This document shows, in pieces, positions 28,028 to 37,579 of a stretch of 64,000 nt of DNA. Position 1 is the stretch's first letter. The number at the start of each line of letters is the position of its first letter. The position numbers were made by a program, and so were the translations under genes. The DNA is from an uncultured Lactobacillus sp. (GTDB lineage Bacteria > Bacillota > Bacilli > Lactobacillales > Lactobacillaceae), in NCBI GenBank assembly GCA_910589675.1, contig CAJUTO010000004.1, positions 1-64,000 on the forward strand, read 5' to 3'. Below the pieces are notes generated by a model. That model did no database searches and was not told the DNA's origin. It saw only the letters and a list, made by a program, of their open reading frames with translations.

Positions 28028-29133
28028 TAATTATCACCTTCTTCGGTGTAATCATCATAAATTTTGTATTCTTGATTTTTCTTACTCTTAAAACTAAATC
28101 CATCGGCTACATTACGCTGATTCTGATAAGTTTCATTACTATTAATAAACTCTTGCTCTAATCCTAATTCTGAACGAGCGTAGTTAGAAACACGCTGTAA
28201 TTCAGTTGTGGGTTGAATCTGGTAAGAAGAACCATCAATTGTAGCATTATAGCCATGCAAATAATCACTTACTTCATGGTCAGCACAACTGCGATAATTT
28301 AAGGCGATTGACTGTAACGCTCTAAATGGCAAGTTGGTTTTAACATTACCAGAAACCGTAGACAAGATTGAATCCAAATTTGACAAAGAACTCAAGGAAA
28401 CGGCCTTTTTAATTAAAGCGATGATAACTTGGCGCTGTCGTTCTTGGCGACCATAATCTCCTTTAGGATCGTCATAACGCATTCTGGAGTAAGCTAAAGC
28501 TCCACCACCACCCATATGGGTCATTTTACCTTTTTTAAATTCATATCCACCATATTCAAAAGTCAAATTAGGCCTAATGTTAATACCTCCAACATAGCGG
28601 ATCATTTTCATAATTCCACCCATGTTAACTAAGGCATAATACTTAACTGGAACGTTAATTAGTTTAGATACACTATCCATCGCCATTTTAGCCCCTCCGA
28701 TAGTGTAGGCAGCGTTAATTTTTTCAACTCTAAAACTTGAATTTCCTACCATTTGAGCCATTGTATCCCGCGGGATCGACATCAAGGTATAACGCTTCTT
28801 TTGCGGATTTACAATCGCTAAAATAATAGTATCTGTTCTCCCACGCTTTTCGGTTCGATCTAAAGCCCCAGTATCAGTTCCCATTAACAAAACAGCAAAT
28901 TTATTTTTCCCATTAAATTCGCCATCTCGAACCTCTACCTGATTTTTGGGATCATAAGTCTGATCGACAGCACTTTTAGCTTTGAAATAAACATATGCGG
29001 AATAAGCTGCTGCGGCAACTGCGCAAATCGCCACTATACTTATAACCCATCCTAATACTCGATGCTTTTTGTGATAATCAGCAGAGTGCATCTTCACTCG
29101 ACTTGTATCTGGTCTTTTTTCGTTATTTTTCAT
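28027..29133 (-). CDS. LytR-CpsA-Psr (LCP) family cell-wall ligase
   Basis: A 368-residue membrane-anchored LCP protein: a short basic cytoplasmic start, one membrane helix at about 28-50, then the extracellular LCP domain. Conserved features include LLMGTDTGALDRTEKRGRTDTIIL, SIPRDTMAQM and the RMRYDDPKGDYGRQERQRQVI motif with the Arg residues that bind pyrophosphate. LCP enzymes attach teichoic acids or polysaccharides to peptidoglycan. The start at 29133 follows AAAGGGA; a frame from 29163 has no site. It forms a unit with plsY. Confidence 0.9.
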   Translation of the reverse strand: MKNNEKRPDTSRVKMHSADYHKKHRVLGWVISIVAICAVAAAAYSAYVYFKAKSAVDQTYDPKNQVEVRDGEFNGKNKFAVLLMGTDTGALDRTEKRGRTDTIILAIVNPQKKRYTLMSIPRDTMAQMVGNSSFRVEKINAAYTIGGAKMAMDSVSKLINVPVKYYALVNMGGIMKMIRYVGGINIRPNLTFEYGGYEFKKGKMTHMGGGGALAYSRMRYDDPKGDYGRQERQRQVIIALIKKAVSLSSLSNLDSILSTVSGNVKTNLPFRALQSIALNYRSCADHEVSDYLHGYNATIDGSSYQIQPTTELQRVSNYARSELGLEQEFINSNETYQNQRNVADGFSFKSKKNQEYKIYDDYTEEGDN

Positions 29134-29178
29134 ATTCCCTTTTACCTGAGTATTTATTGACAATGAGTGTATTATAGC

Positions 29179-29208
29179 AAAAAAAGCAAATCACTGCTGA
29201 TTTGCTTG
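29179..29208 (-). terminator. Terminator of the epimerase-like gene
   Basis: AGCAAATCA / TGATTTGCT hairpin with a T-run on the minus strand. Confidence 0.8.
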
Positions 29209-29235
29209 GCGTATCTTATTGAAATTGTTATATTT

Positions 29236-29805
29236 TCAACTTAATGTGAGCGATATCGTAAAATTCTGACTGCTATCACCAGCTAAGTTAAGTTCATGAT
29301 TTCTGGCTAAAATTTGATTTCCATTTACTTCCAGCTCAAAATCAGTCGACTCAACAGTCACCTGATGATTATTAACACCTTCAAGTTGAATTTTATTTAG
29401 GTCTTTACTTGGCGTAAAACCTGCAAGTATAGGAATAATCACTCCTAAAGAAACAGGCATTTCTTTATGGGAATTATTCTTTAAATAAAAAGATACATTT
29501 ACTTGATTGCCCTCCAAAGCATAAGTAAGTACTACCTCAAAATGATACGGAAAGTACTTATAGCTCTCTTCAGTGTCAATCAATGTGAGGCTCACTCGAC
29601 TATCTCCCTTATCGACAACCGTCCAAGGCAATTCGAGCGCCCAATTTTTTTCTTGGTCAATTGCTGGAAAAGCAACCGCCACTTTCTCTTGTCCATCTTG
29701 TGACTTTAGATAATCAAATTTATCATTCTGGGACACGCAGTTAACCATTTGTGCTCCATTTTCGTCAACAGAAACTTGCAAGAGAGAATTTTCAATAGTT
29801 TGCAT
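29236..29805 (-). CDS. Aldose-1-epimerase-like (galactose mutarotase fold) protein
   Basis: A 189-residue protein whose opening TIENSLLQVSVDENGAQMVNCVSQ and central FPYHFEVVLTYALEGNQVNVSFYLKNNS resemble the LacX/GalM mutarotase fold. It is about 100 residues shorter than LacX. The catalytic His of the family is not evident, and the segment between the two matching parts is shortened. It may bind a sugar without epimerising it. The start at 29805 has a GGGAG site. It is monocistronic and its role is unknown. Confidence 0.6.
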   Translation of the reverse strand: MQTIENSLLQVSVDENGAQMVNCVSQNDKFDYLKSQDGQEKVAVAFPAIDQEKNWALELPWTVVDKGDSRVSLTLIDTEESYKYFPYHFEVVLTYALEGNQVNVSFYLKNNSHKEMPVSLGVIIPILAGFTPSKDLNKIQLEGVNNHQVTVESTDFELEVNGNQILARNHELNLAGDSSQNFTISLTLS

Positions 29806-30033
29806 AGTATGTTCTCCCAACTTTTCCCCTTTTTGAAAATAGCACTTTAAGGGTAGGACTGTCAATTTCGTGAAAAACATTCTAACCCAGAATTAATTAT
29901 TTTGCTATCGTTTTTTGTCCTTATTACTGTTAATTTTACCATTCCAATTAACAAAATGTGGCAATTAATATAGCCTTATAATATAATTAATCTGTTCCAA
30001 TAAGTAAAAAAACAGTTTTTGGAACAAGTTGAT

Positions 30034-30069
30034 AAAAAAGGCGTCTCTTTTTGCGGAGACGTCTTTTTT
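30034..30069 (-). terminator. Terminator of the HicB-like gene
   Basis: AAAAAGGCGTCTC / GAGACGTCTTTTT hairpin overlapping the stop codon. Confidence 0.8.
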
Positions 30070-30355
30070 AGATTTGATAATCGATTCGATTGCCAAAAGC
30101 TTCTGTTAAATCCGCAGAAACCTTTACTACAAATGAACCATCATTAGCAGTCTTAATGTCATTAGGGTCACTGCTTTTGGGCAAATTATGCTTGTTATAC
30201 AGACGACTTGCCAAAGTATCAGCGGCCATTTTCATTGCATCTCTCAAACCTTTTCCTTCTGTAATTGCACCCTTAACATCAGGAAAGTTGATTACATAAA
30301 TATCATTTTCAAGTGGTTTAAAAATTGCTGGATAAGTAACAACTTTATGATCCAA
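30068..30355 (-). CDS. Orphan HicB-like antitoxin-fold protein
   Basis: A 95-residue protein with the partial RNase H fold of HicB: YPAIFKPLENDIYVINFPDVKGAITEGKGLRDAMKMAADTL. In complete systems HicB neutralises the HicA mRNA interferase. No HicA-like double-stranded-RNA-binding ORF lies within several hundred bases on either strand, and no C-terminal helix-turn-helix or ribbon-helix-helix is seen. It could be a solitary regulator or a leftover antitoxin. An AGGAGG site precedes the start. Confidence 0.8.
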   Translation of the reverse strand: MDHKVVTYPAIFKPLENDIYVINFPDVKGAITEGKGLRDAMKMAADTLASRLYNKHNLPKSSDPNDIKTANDGSFVVKVSADLTEAFGNRIDYQI

Positions 30356-30456
30356 TGCGATTCCTCCTTACTTAAATCTTTTACTCCTAATTTTAATCTT
30401 AACGCTAAAATTCAATGATAGAGCAAAATTTATCGAAAGAATGCGTTTTCAACACA

Positions 30457-30487
30457 AAAAAACCTCAATCAAAAGATTGAGGTTTTT
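30457..30487 (-). terminator. Terminator of gpmA
   Basis: AAAAACCTCAATC / GATTGAGGTTTTT hairpin. Confidence 0.9.
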
Positions 30488-30502
30488 AAATTTGAATGAA
30501 AA

Positions 30503-31195
30503 TTAGTCATCCAACTTTTCTTTGTTAACAACATCCAAGTTTTGGTCGAATGTGTAAACAACTGGTTCACCAGTCTTCATTTCTAAGTCCATAATATCGT
30601 CATCAGAAATGTTTTCAATGTACTTAGTCAAAGCACGAAGTGAGTTACCGTGAGCTGCGATAATTACGTTCTTGCCGTCAAGTAAGTCTGGAGCAACGTT
30701 GTCTTCCCAGAATGGCATTACACGGTCTAAAGTTACGTGTAAGTTTTCTGCCTTAGGAACGATGTGTGGGTCAAGCTTTGCGTAACGACGGTCATGTGCT
30801 TGGCTGAATTCTGAATCGTCATCAATAACTGGTGGCAAAACATCGTATGAACGACGCCAAATGTGAACTTGTTCATCGCCGTACTTTTCAGCAGTATCCT
30901 TCTTGTTCAAACCTTGAAGAGCACCGTAGTGACGTTCGTTAAGTCTCCAGGTCTTAGTTTCAGGAATCCAAAGTTGGTCACTTTCTTCAAGTGCAAAGTG
31001 CAAAGTCTTGATAGCACGAGTTAAAACTGAAGTGTAAGCTTGGTCAAATTCAAGACCGTGTTCCTTGATTAAACGACCAGCTTTTTTAGCTTCTTCAACA
31101 CCTTTTTCTGAAAGGTTTACATCAACCCAACCAGTAAATTGGTTTGAAAGGTTCCATTCACTTTGTCCGTGACGAATTAAAACTAATTTAGACAT
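30503..31195 (-). CDS. gpmA: 2,3-bisphosphoglycerate-dependent phosphoglycerate mutase
   Basis: A 230-residue glycolytic enzyme interconverting 3- and 2-phosphoglycerate. The phosphohistidine is in [10 protein letters not shown] (RHG at residues 8-10), the substrate loop in [14 protein letters not shown] near 90, and the second His in AHGNSLRAL near 185. Length matches the family. The start at 31195 follows AAGGAGATATTTC. Heavily biased codon use is as expected for glycolysis. Confidence 0.96.
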   Translation of the reverse strand: MSKLVLIRHGQSEWNLSNQFTGWVDVNLSEKGVEEAKKAGRLIKEHGLEFDQAYTSVLTRAIKTLHFALEESDQLWIPETKTWRLNERHYGALQGLNKKDTAEKYGDEQVHIWRRSYDVLPPVIDDDSEFSQAHDRRYAKLDPHIVPKAENLHVTLDRVMPFWEDNVAPDLLDGKNVIIAAHGNSLRALTKYIENISDDDIMDLEMKTGEPVVYTFDQNLDVVNKEKLDD

Positions 31196-31351
31196 GAAAT
31201 ATCTCCTTTGAAAATTCAATGTTTCAATCAATATTTTACACGCTTATTCAAAAATTGCATAGTTTTTCCTTAAAAAATCTAAATCAATCGCAAACTCTTA
31301 GAGGATGATAAAATAAAAGTAGATTTAATAAGTAAGAAGGATGGTAATATT

Positions 31352-31777
31352 ATGGAAAAAGCAATTCAGCTTGAAGGTGGGAGCCTTTCCTTAGAAGAAT
31401 TAAACGCAATTTTTAAAACTATTCCCCAGGAAATGGATGTATTGGACGAAAACGATGTGGTTGTTTGGTCATCAATGAATGAACATCGTTTATTCAAAAG
31501 AACGCCTAAAGATATTGGTAAGACAGTCTTTGAGGTGCATCCCGGCCACAGCCAAAAACATGTCAAAGAAGTTCTTAAGCAAATGCATAATAACCAGCGC
31601 AATTCTATTTCAATCATGATTCACAAAAATGACATCCCCGTAAACATTTCCTTTTACAGTCTTCATAACCCTGAAGGCAAATATATCGGCTGTATTGAAG
31701 TCACTCAACCAGTGGAAAATTACCAAGTCAAAGGCAGCAAATTACGCAACATTTTGAATATCTTTAAGAAAAATTAA
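31352..31777 (+). CDS. Stand-alone PAS-domain protein, DUF438-tail type
   Basis: A 141-residue protein that consists almost entirely of a PAS domain: LEGGSLSLEELNAIFKTIP, DVLDENDVVVWSS, IGKTVFEVHPGHSQKHVKEVLK and YIGCIEVTQPV. These blocks match the C-terminal PAS halves of the two larger proteins at 57-60 kb, which read GSLSLKEIPAIFNVLP and YLGCLETVQDI. It has no DUF438 or hemerythrin part, no output domain and no membrane segment. It may bind a small ligand or haem and pair with a partner. It is followed directly by a lipoprotein gene. Confidence 0.8.
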   Translation: MEKAIQLEGGSLSLEELNAIFKTIPQEMDVLDENDVVVWSSMNEHRLFKRTPKDIGKTVFEVHPGHSQKHVKEVLKQMHNNQRNSISIMIHKNDIPVNISFYSLHNPEGKYIGCIEVTQPVENYQVKGSKLRNILNIFKKN

Positions 31778-31851
31778 TCGATTTGAGAACTTTTCCTTAC
31801 TATCCAAAAACTACAATAAGAAGCGTTATCAATTTTAGTTGGGAGAAAATT

Positions 31852-32616
31852 ATGTCAAACAAAGTAAAGAAAATATTAGCCCTGGTTTTAGTAGCAATTT
31901 TGGGAGTTAATCTTGCAGCGTGTTCCGATCAAAAAAAGAAAGCAGCCGCTACAACCCCCTCTGCTCAAACAATCTTAACTAAGGCGCAAAACACTAACTT
32001 AAAAAATATGAAGGCCACTTGGAAACAAACTTCTCCATCCGGACAAATTTTACAAAAAGCGAGCGCTAAATATTCTAAAAAGCCATTAGTAGTCTATGCA
32101 AACTTTACTACTAATTCTAACCACTATAAGATGTGGATTGAAAATAAAACCAACTACATTCAAATGCAAGGCACGGACACCAATAAATGGTTCAAAACCA
32201 AGCTTACTAAAGCCAGCAGCTATGCTCAATTAACCGATGATCTCGCTAAAAGCACTCTGCTTACTTTAAGTACGTCAAACGCTAACTTATTCAAAACCAA
32301 GCAAACAAAAAAAGGTTATGAAGTTTATTACCACGGAAATAATAAAAAGCTTTGGAATGAAATTATTCAAAACTCCCCTGTTACTTCTGTAATTGGTGTT
32401 GATTTAAACAAGGCTAAGCCAAAAAAGATTAACATTAAGATTAGGACCAATAAAGACTATACATTAAAGTCGGTTTCAATTGGCGCTGACTATACAGATG
32501 GCAGCAAAGATAAGAAGTTATCAATGAAGATTAATGATATTAACAAATTAAAGAAACTGGAAGTTCCGGCTTCAATTAAAAAGAATGCTGTTAATTTAGG
32601 AAATATGGCAAAATAA
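31852..32616 (+). CDS. Lipoprotein with LolA-like/DUF6612-type domain
   Basis: A 254-residue lipoprotein: signal peptide with lipobox NLAACSDQ (Cys near residue 24), a short Lys/Ala linker, then a domain with ILTKAQNTNLKNMKATW and WIENKTNYIQMQGTDTNKWFK that resembles lipoprotein folds of the DUF6612/LolA-like kind. It is a paralog of the next gene by layout. The start at 31852 follows GGGAG. The function is not recognised; a ligand-binding or cell-surface sensing role is possible. Confidence 0.65.
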   Translation: MSNKVKKILALVLVAILGVNLAACSDQKKKAAATTPSAQTILTKAQNTNLKNMKATWKQTSPSGQILQKASAKYSKKPLVVYANFTTNSNHYKMWIENKTNYIQMQGTDTNKWFKTKLTKASSYAQLTDDLAKSTLLTLSTSNANLFKTKQTKKGYEVYYHGNNKKLWNEIIQNSPVTSVIGVDLNKAKPKKINIKIRTNKDYTLKSVSIGADYTDGSKDKKLSMKINDINKLKKLEVPASIKKNAVNLGNMAK

Positions 32617-32619
32617 GAA

Positions 32620-32657
32620 AAAAGCTCGATGTCACTTAGGTGCAAATCGAGCTTTTA
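32620..32657 (+). terminator. Terminator between the lipoprotein genes
   Basis: AAAAGCTCGAT / ATCGAGCTTTT hairpin; a TACAAT -10 for the next gene follows at 32661. Confidence 0.8.
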
Positions 32658-32699
32658 CTGTACAATAGACTTAGAAATATTAGAGAAAGAGATATACCG

Positions 32700-33500
32700 A
32701 TGAAATTCAAACGTATTTTTATTGCTGCATGTTTAATGGGTGCTTTAATTGCTGGTGGTTGTAGTAAACAGCAAAAAAAGGCCGAGCCAGTTTTAACTAA
32801 GAGTCAAGTTGTAGATCAAACTAAGAAAAGTTTTAAGAGTGGTGAAGTAATTCAATCCATTCGCTTATCTACAGATACTTCCACGCAAATCGTTTCTGCT
32901 AATACTAACTTTGGTGGAGATCCGACTGTTTTCCATATTACTAATCAAACAACCAGTAAAGGTAAAACGCAAAGTTCTGAAGAGTGGATTAATATGAACA
33001 ACGTTTACTTAAACGGTCGCAGTAGCTGGTACAAGGCTAAACTTGATAAACTCAGCGGTCACAGTTATGCCGAACTTCTTGAAGCAATTACTAATAACAC
33101 AACAATGACTGATCCAAGTCCAAAATTGGTTAAAGCTTTCAAAATGAAGCGTAACAAGAATACTTATACTCTAACTGCTGATATCAAAGACCAAAAGTTG
33201 ATGAAAGATGCAGCTGATCCAATCTTTGGAACTACTGGTCAAAGTGCAGCTCAAGAAAAAGTTTTTCGCCGCGTTCAAAAATACGGCAAATATCAGAATA
33301 TGACTGTTAAAGCTGTTGTAAAGAATAAAAAGTTAACTTCTTACAATCTCTTCATCAACATGAAACTGGGTAAATTGATGAAAGTTCGCTTAGGTCAAAG
33401 CTATGGTAACTTTGGTAGCCATGACTTCTTAAAGGTTCCTGACTCTGCTTTAAATGCAAAGCCAATGCCAAAAACAAATACTAAGAAAGGAAGCAATTAA
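32700..33500 (+). CDS. Lipoprotein, second DUF6612-like copy
   Basis: A 266-residue lipoprotein with lipobox IAGGCSKQ (Cys near residue 21), a Lys-rich linker and the same overall domain as the upstream gene (VLTKSQVVDQTKKSFKSGEVIQS, EEWINMNNVYLNGRSSWYKAKL). Similarity to the neighbour lies mainly in layout and short motifs, so the duplication is old. It is the first gene of a likely unit with the oxidoreductase that starts directly after its stop. Confidence 0.65.
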   Translation: MKFKRIFIAACLMGALIAGGCSKQQKKAEPVLTKSQVVDQTKKSFKSGEVIQSIRLSTDTSTQIVSANTNFGGDPTVFHITNQTTSKGKTQSSEEWINMNNVYLNGRSSWYKAKLDKLSGHSYAELLEAITNNTTMTDPSPKLVKAFKMKRNKNTYTLTADIKDQKLMKDAADPIFGTTGQSAAQEKVFRRVQKYGKYQNMTVKAVVKNKKLTSYNLFINMKLGKLMKVRLGQSYGNFGSHDFLKVPDSALNAKPMPKTNTKKGSN

Positions 33501-34466
33501 TTGAAATTAGGAATTGTAGGTAGCGGAAAAATCGTCCATGATTTTTTAACAACTGCTGATAAAATTGATAATTTAGAACTGATTGCTATCTCCACTACTA
33601 AACGTAGTGAGCAAGTAGGTAAAGACTTAGCTCTTCAATACGGTATTAAACATACCTATACCGACAACAGTCATCTGTACAATGATCCAGAAGTTGATAC
33701 AGTTTATGTAGCTGTTCCTAACTCCCTTCATTTTATTGTAGCTAAAAATTCCCTACAAGCCGGCAAAAATGTCATCTGCGAAAAACCTTTTGTTACTACA
33801 GTTAGCGAAGCTGAAGAATTAAAGCAAATCGCAGACAAAAAAGGTCTGATCATTGTTGAAGCAATCACTAACATCCACTTGGAAAACTTCAAACATATTC
33901 AAAAAGATCTTGAACAGATCGAACCAGTTCATATTCTTTCTTTAAACTACACCCAATACTCTAGTCGCTATGATGACTTCTTAGAAGGAAAAATCGCACC
34001 AGTCTTTGATCCTAAAAAAGATGGCGGTGCTTTAAATGATTTAAACATCTATAACATCCATTTAGCTGTAGGCTTATTTAAAAATCCAAAATTAGTTAAG
34101 TACTATCCTAACATTCAAAAAGGTGTAGATACTTCTGGAATTTTAAATATGGCCTACCAAGGAATTCAAGCAAGTTTAATTGCCTCAAAAGATAGTTACA
34201 CAATGCCGCCACGTTCATTTATTGAAGGTGAAAAAGGAACTATCTACTTTGATGGTTCACCCGGCGAACTTAATAACTATATCCTTGAACTCCGCGATAA
34301 AGAGCCAAAGAAGTACAACTTTAACACTCACTCTCATCGCATGGCAGCCGAGTTTGATGATTTTGCTAAAGCAATCGATGAACATAACACAAATCTTGCT
34401 AATAAATGGTTTGAACATAGTTTAAACGTTTTGAAAGTTTTAGCAGAAGCAAAAGCTTCATATTAA
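33501..34466 (+). CDS. Gfo/Idh/MocA-family oxidoreductase
   Basis: A 321-residue NAD(P)-dependent oxidoreductase. The Rossmann fold starts at once (KLGIVGSGKIVHDFL), with the family signature CEKPFVTTVSEAEEL near residue 95 and a C-terminal catalytic domain. The likely substrate is a sugar or cyclitol, but it cannot be named. The start is TTG at 33501, directly after the lipoprotein stop, with AAAGGAAG upstream. No alternative ATG gives a complete Rossmann strand. Confidence 0.85.
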   Translation: MKLGIVGSGKIVHDFLTTADKIDNLELIAISTTKRSEQVGKDLALQYGIKHTYTDNSHLYNDPEVDTVYVAVPNSLHFIVAKNSLQAGKNVICEKPFVTTVSEAEELKQIADKKGLIIVEAITNIHLENFKHIQKDLEQIEPVHILSLNYTQYSSRYDDFLEGKIAPVFDPKKDGGALNDLNIYNIHLAVGLFKNPKLVKYYPNIQKGVDTSGILNMAYQGIQASLIASKDSYTMPPRSFIEGEKGTIYFDGSPGELNNYILELRDKEPKKYNFNTHSHRMAAEFDDFAKAIDEHNTNLANKWFEHSLNVLKVLAEAKASY

Positions 34467-34481
34467 TAAAATAATTGAAAT

Positions 34482-34513
34482 AAAAACCTAGATCAAAAAT
34501 GATCTAGGTTTAT
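34482..34513. terminator. Bidirectional terminator, oxidoreductase / antiporter
   Basis: AAACCTAGATCA / TGATCTAGGTTT hairpin between convergent genes. Confidence 0.85.
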
Positions 34514-34514
34514 T

Positions 34515-36353
34515 TTAGTTGTGGCCCAAAATTTGTCTGATTTTATCTGCAACTTCATATTGTCCTGAGAAAATCACTTCATCTCCCGCTTCAATTACCG
34601 TTGAACCGTGCGGTGCAAGCCATTTGTTCCCACGTTTAATTCGACTTACTGTAATTTGATCGATAAAATCCCAATCTTTTAATTCTTGGCCAATATATTT
34701 TGGATTACGTACAACCACTGAATACAAAATATTCTTAGTATCAGTCATAATTTGGTAAACAGCTGGTGATTCAATCAACGCCCTCATCAAGGCAGATCGA
34801 ACATTTGTAAAGTTAAATACTTCAATTCCCTCTGCTCTTAATTGTTCAATAGTAGCCCTAGAAGGCTGCTGTAAACGAATAATGATTCTTTTCACCATTT
34901 CTGTTTTCTTCGCCAGTTTTACGAGCTTCAAGTTTATATTGTCATCATGATTAGCTGCTACAAAAATATCACCATCAAAAGCGCCAGCTTTTTCAAGAGA
35001 CTCTTGAGTCAAATCCTTAATTAAAGTTAAATCTTGTACTCGACTTTTATAAGTATTGTAGTTTTCTTCATTATCTGTAAACATAGCAACTGAATACCAA
35101 TTATCATGAAGATCATGAACTACAGGCATTGTAAAAGTATTAGCACCCATAATAATTACTCGCTGTTTAATTCTGTCCTCTGGCAAAAGCTTAAAGCTAG
35201 AATTAAAGATAATCGGACTAACAATACATACAATCACCGCTGCTAAAATAAAAGCATCAGATTGAGTAGAACTAATTGCATGTAATTTTCTCGCAACTTG
35301 CAAAGTAGGAAGAACAATTGTAATTGTAGTTGCCGTTAAAAATCCACCTGCAAAAGCATTACGTCGAGCGAACTTTGTCATATAAACTCCCAAGACTGGC
35401 ATTTTTGCAAGGAAGAAGAATAATACCAAAATCGGCAATAGCATTAATGAACTTGGATGAGCAAACAATGATTTCAAATTCAAGTTTACTCCTGTCATTA
35501 TAAAGAAAATTGGAATAAAGAAACCATATCCAATGGATGTCAGCTTATCCTTGGTTGATTCACTTGGCTCCAAAAGTTTCATTACCATCCCGGCCAAAAA
35601 TGCTCCTAAGATATTTTCGGCACCCACTCGCTCAGCAACAGTTACTAAGGCAAAAATAAGGAAAAACGCCAAACGAATATCTAATTGCGTAGTGGCCTTA
35701 GTAACTTTACTAAACCAGATGTATGGCTGCTTAAAACGATGTAATAGAAAAATAGCAGCCACAAATAATAGGATAATCAGCCACAATCTTTCCGCATTTC
35801 CACCATGAATCGATGCATAAATTGTTAACAACATTAATGGCACTACTTCTCCCATTACTGCCGTTAGCAAAATCGTCTGACCAATTGGCCGATTTAAAAT
35901 TTCTTTTTCCTTTAAAGTAGCGATTACTACTCCCAAGGCAACTGTCATAAAAATAATTGTAGCCAGCATCACTTCACTAAAGAGCCCAATCCATTTCAAA
36001 ATAAAGGCTAAAATAACTGCCATAATCGCCAATCCACAAAAAGCAACAACTGCCGTTTTGAGCGGATCAACTTCTTTTCCTGCTTGAGATTTACCTTTAG
36101 GGTTATTTTTTCTACTTAATAAATCAAAATCAATTTCCATCCCTGATAAAAACATCAAAAGGATAACCCCTAAATTGGAAAGAAAAGTTAAATCATGAGT
36201 TGATGAAATAATATTAAATCCACTGGAGCCCATGATAATTCCCACAATAATTTCAGCAACTGCTGTCGGCACATTAGTCACACGAAACCGTGCCATAAAA
36301 ATTGGAATCACTAATGCTAAAAGCACTACCAAAAACAAAGATAGTTGTTCCAA
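34515..36353 (-). CDS. KefC-like monovalent cation:proton antiporter with TrkA-N domain
   Basis: A 612-residue CPA2-family transporter. About 12 membrane segments (1-390) include the LSNLGVILLMFLSGMEIDFDLL helix. A cytosolic TrkA-N/RCK Rossmann domain (VIIMGANTFTMPVVHDL near 405) and a TrkA-C-like tail (about 530-612) follow. K+ or Na+ efflux in exchange for protons, gated by nucleotide, is the expected role. The usual GxGxxG of RCK reads MGANTF here, so nucleotide binding may be altered. It is monocistronic. Confidence 0.85.
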   Translation of the reverse strand: MEQLSLFLVVLLALVIPIFMARFRVTNVPTAVAEIIVGIIMGSSGFNIISSTHDLTFLSNLGVILLMFLSGMEIDFDLLSRKNNPKGKSQAGKEVDPLKTAVVAFCGLAIMAVILAFILKWIGLFSEVMLATIIFMTVALGVVIATLKEKEILNRPIGQTILLTAVMGEVVPLMLLTIYASIHGGNAERLWLIILLFVAAIFLLHRFKQPYIWFSKVTKATTQLDIRLAFFLIFALVTVAERVGAENILGAFLAGMVMKLLEPSESTKDKLTSIGYGFFIPIFFIMTGVNLNLKSLFAHPSSLMLLPILVLFFFLAKMPVLGVYMTKFARRNAFAGGFLTATTITIVLPTLQVARKLHAISSTQSDAFILAAVIVCIVSPIIFNSSFKLLPEDRIKQRVIIMGANTFTMPVVHDLHDNWYSVAMFTDNEENYNTYKSRVQDLTLIKDLTQESLEKAGAFDGDIFVAANHDDNINLKLVKLAKKTEMVKRIIIRLQQPSRATIEQLRAEGIEVFNFTNVRSALMRALIESPAVYQIMTDTKNILYSVVVRNPKYIGQELKDWDFIDQITVSRIKRGNKWLAPHGSTVIEAGDEVIFSGQYEVADKIRQILGHN

Positions 36354-36392
36354 TTCAATACCCCCTTCTATAATTACAAAAATTATACAAAA

Positions 36393-36426
36393 AAATACAC
36401 CTTTTTCACACCGAAAAAGGTATATT
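36393..36426 (-). terminator. Terminator of the amidase gene
   Basis: AATACACCTTTTTC / GAAAAAGGTATATT hairpin just past the amidase stop on the minus strand. Confidence 0.7.
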
Positions 36427-36435
36427 CTTCTTAAC

Positions 36436-37536
36436 TTAGAAATTATTAGCTTTTACAAATTGAGTTGGGCTAATTGCATAATATTTGATTCCTTGTATAG
36501 TGACTTTGGAGCCATAAGTCTTTACAGAATTACCTTTTAAAAGCTTGGTAACTCCAACTCTAACACCAACAGTATCATAAATGTAAGTATTACGTTTTAA
36601 TACCCGGTCAGTCCCTTCAACGTTAGTTGCATTGACGTATTCGTTTTTACCAATTTGTAAATACTTCTTCTTATTAATCGTTTTTTCACCAGAAACGTTT
36701 ACAGCTACACCAGCCTTTTTCAAAGTTTTGGTCTTTTTACCATTTTCATCGTAAACATACGCATCGTGCATTAAAGTTTTACCATTTGTGCTTGGTGCTT
36801 GAGTGGCTGCCGGAGTTGCAGTTGGTTTCTTTTCAGCAGAAGCATTTCCCTCTTGCAAGTTGTAGTAATGTTGGATTAAATCGAAAAATTCATCCATTGA
36901 GTAACCCCAGCTAGCAAAATAACCATCTGGATCGCCATGGTCCGTTCCACCTAAAAACTTTGAAACTGCCAAGTGAGACCAAACCGTCCCTTGACCAGTT
37001 TTGGTGGCATTAGTTGGTGGCAAATTATAACGGTGCAAAAGTTTAGCTGCATAAATTGCATCATTATTGATACTTTTGGCAAAATTAGTTCGATCTGTTT
37101 CTTCACATAATTCAACTTGCATGAAGCGATCGTTAGCCATTGGGCCCGCGCCCCATACCCCATAATCAGGGGTCATCATTTGAATTACACCGTTATGATC
37201 AACGAATGCATGTACATAGGCATACATGTTCATCCATTCCCGGTTAAAATAAATTGCCTCATCATGGGCAGTCGCTCCTGGAGTTGCCGTTTCATGAATG
37301 ACAATCCCCTCAGGCTTACCAGTTCTATACTTGATTGGATTTTCAGTATAAAACTTATTATATTTTATGCCTTCTGTTTTTAACATCTTATATAAGTAGG
37401 TAGTGCCACTATAACTGTATTGTTGTGCAATACTGTTCATGGTGGCTGCGTGCACTTTGGAAGTATTAGCTCCAAGGCCAATAGCGGTCAAACTACCAGC
37501 AGCTAACACTGCAAGCACCATTTTTTTAAATTTCAT
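36436..37536 (-). CDS. SLAP-anchored N-acetylmuramoyl-L-alanine amidase
   Basis: A 366-residue secreted wall hydrolase. The signal peptide ends near residue 30 (SKVHA-ATM). An Amidase_2/PGRP-type zinc domain (about 60-230) shows GIVIHETATPGATAHDEA, YVHAFVDHNGVIQ and HLAVSKFLGGTDHGDPDGYF, which contain the expected His ligands. Two SLAP repeats form the C-terminus (MHDAYVYDENGKKTKTL and RNTYIYDTVGVRVG). It should cut the bond between MurNAc and L-Ala and be held under the S-layer by SLAP. The start at 37536 follows AAGGAG at proper spacing. The glucosaminidase gene is 43 bases upstream, so they are probably coexpressed. Confidence 0.88.
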   Translation of the reverse strand: MKFKKMVLAVLAAGSLTAIGLGANTSKVHAATMNSIAQQYSYSGTTYLYKMLKTEGIKYNKFYTENPIKYRTGKPEGIVIHETATPGATAHDEAIYFNREWMNMYAYVHAFVDHNGVIQMMTPDYGVWGAGPMANDRFMQVELCEETDRTNFAKSINNDAIYAAKLLHRYNLPPTNATKTGQGTVWSHLAVSKFLGGTDHGDPDGYFASWGYSMDEFFDLIQHYYNLQEGNASAEKKPTATPAATQAPSTNGKTLMHDAYVYDENGKKTKTLKKAGVAVNVSGEKTINKKKYLQIGKNEYVNATNVEGTDRVLKRNTYIYDTVGVRVGVTKLLKGNSVKTYGSKVTIQGIKYYAISPTQFVKANNF

Positions 37537-37579
37537 TTCATTTCTCCTTAATTCCCAACTGAGAAACTTCAATTTTTAA

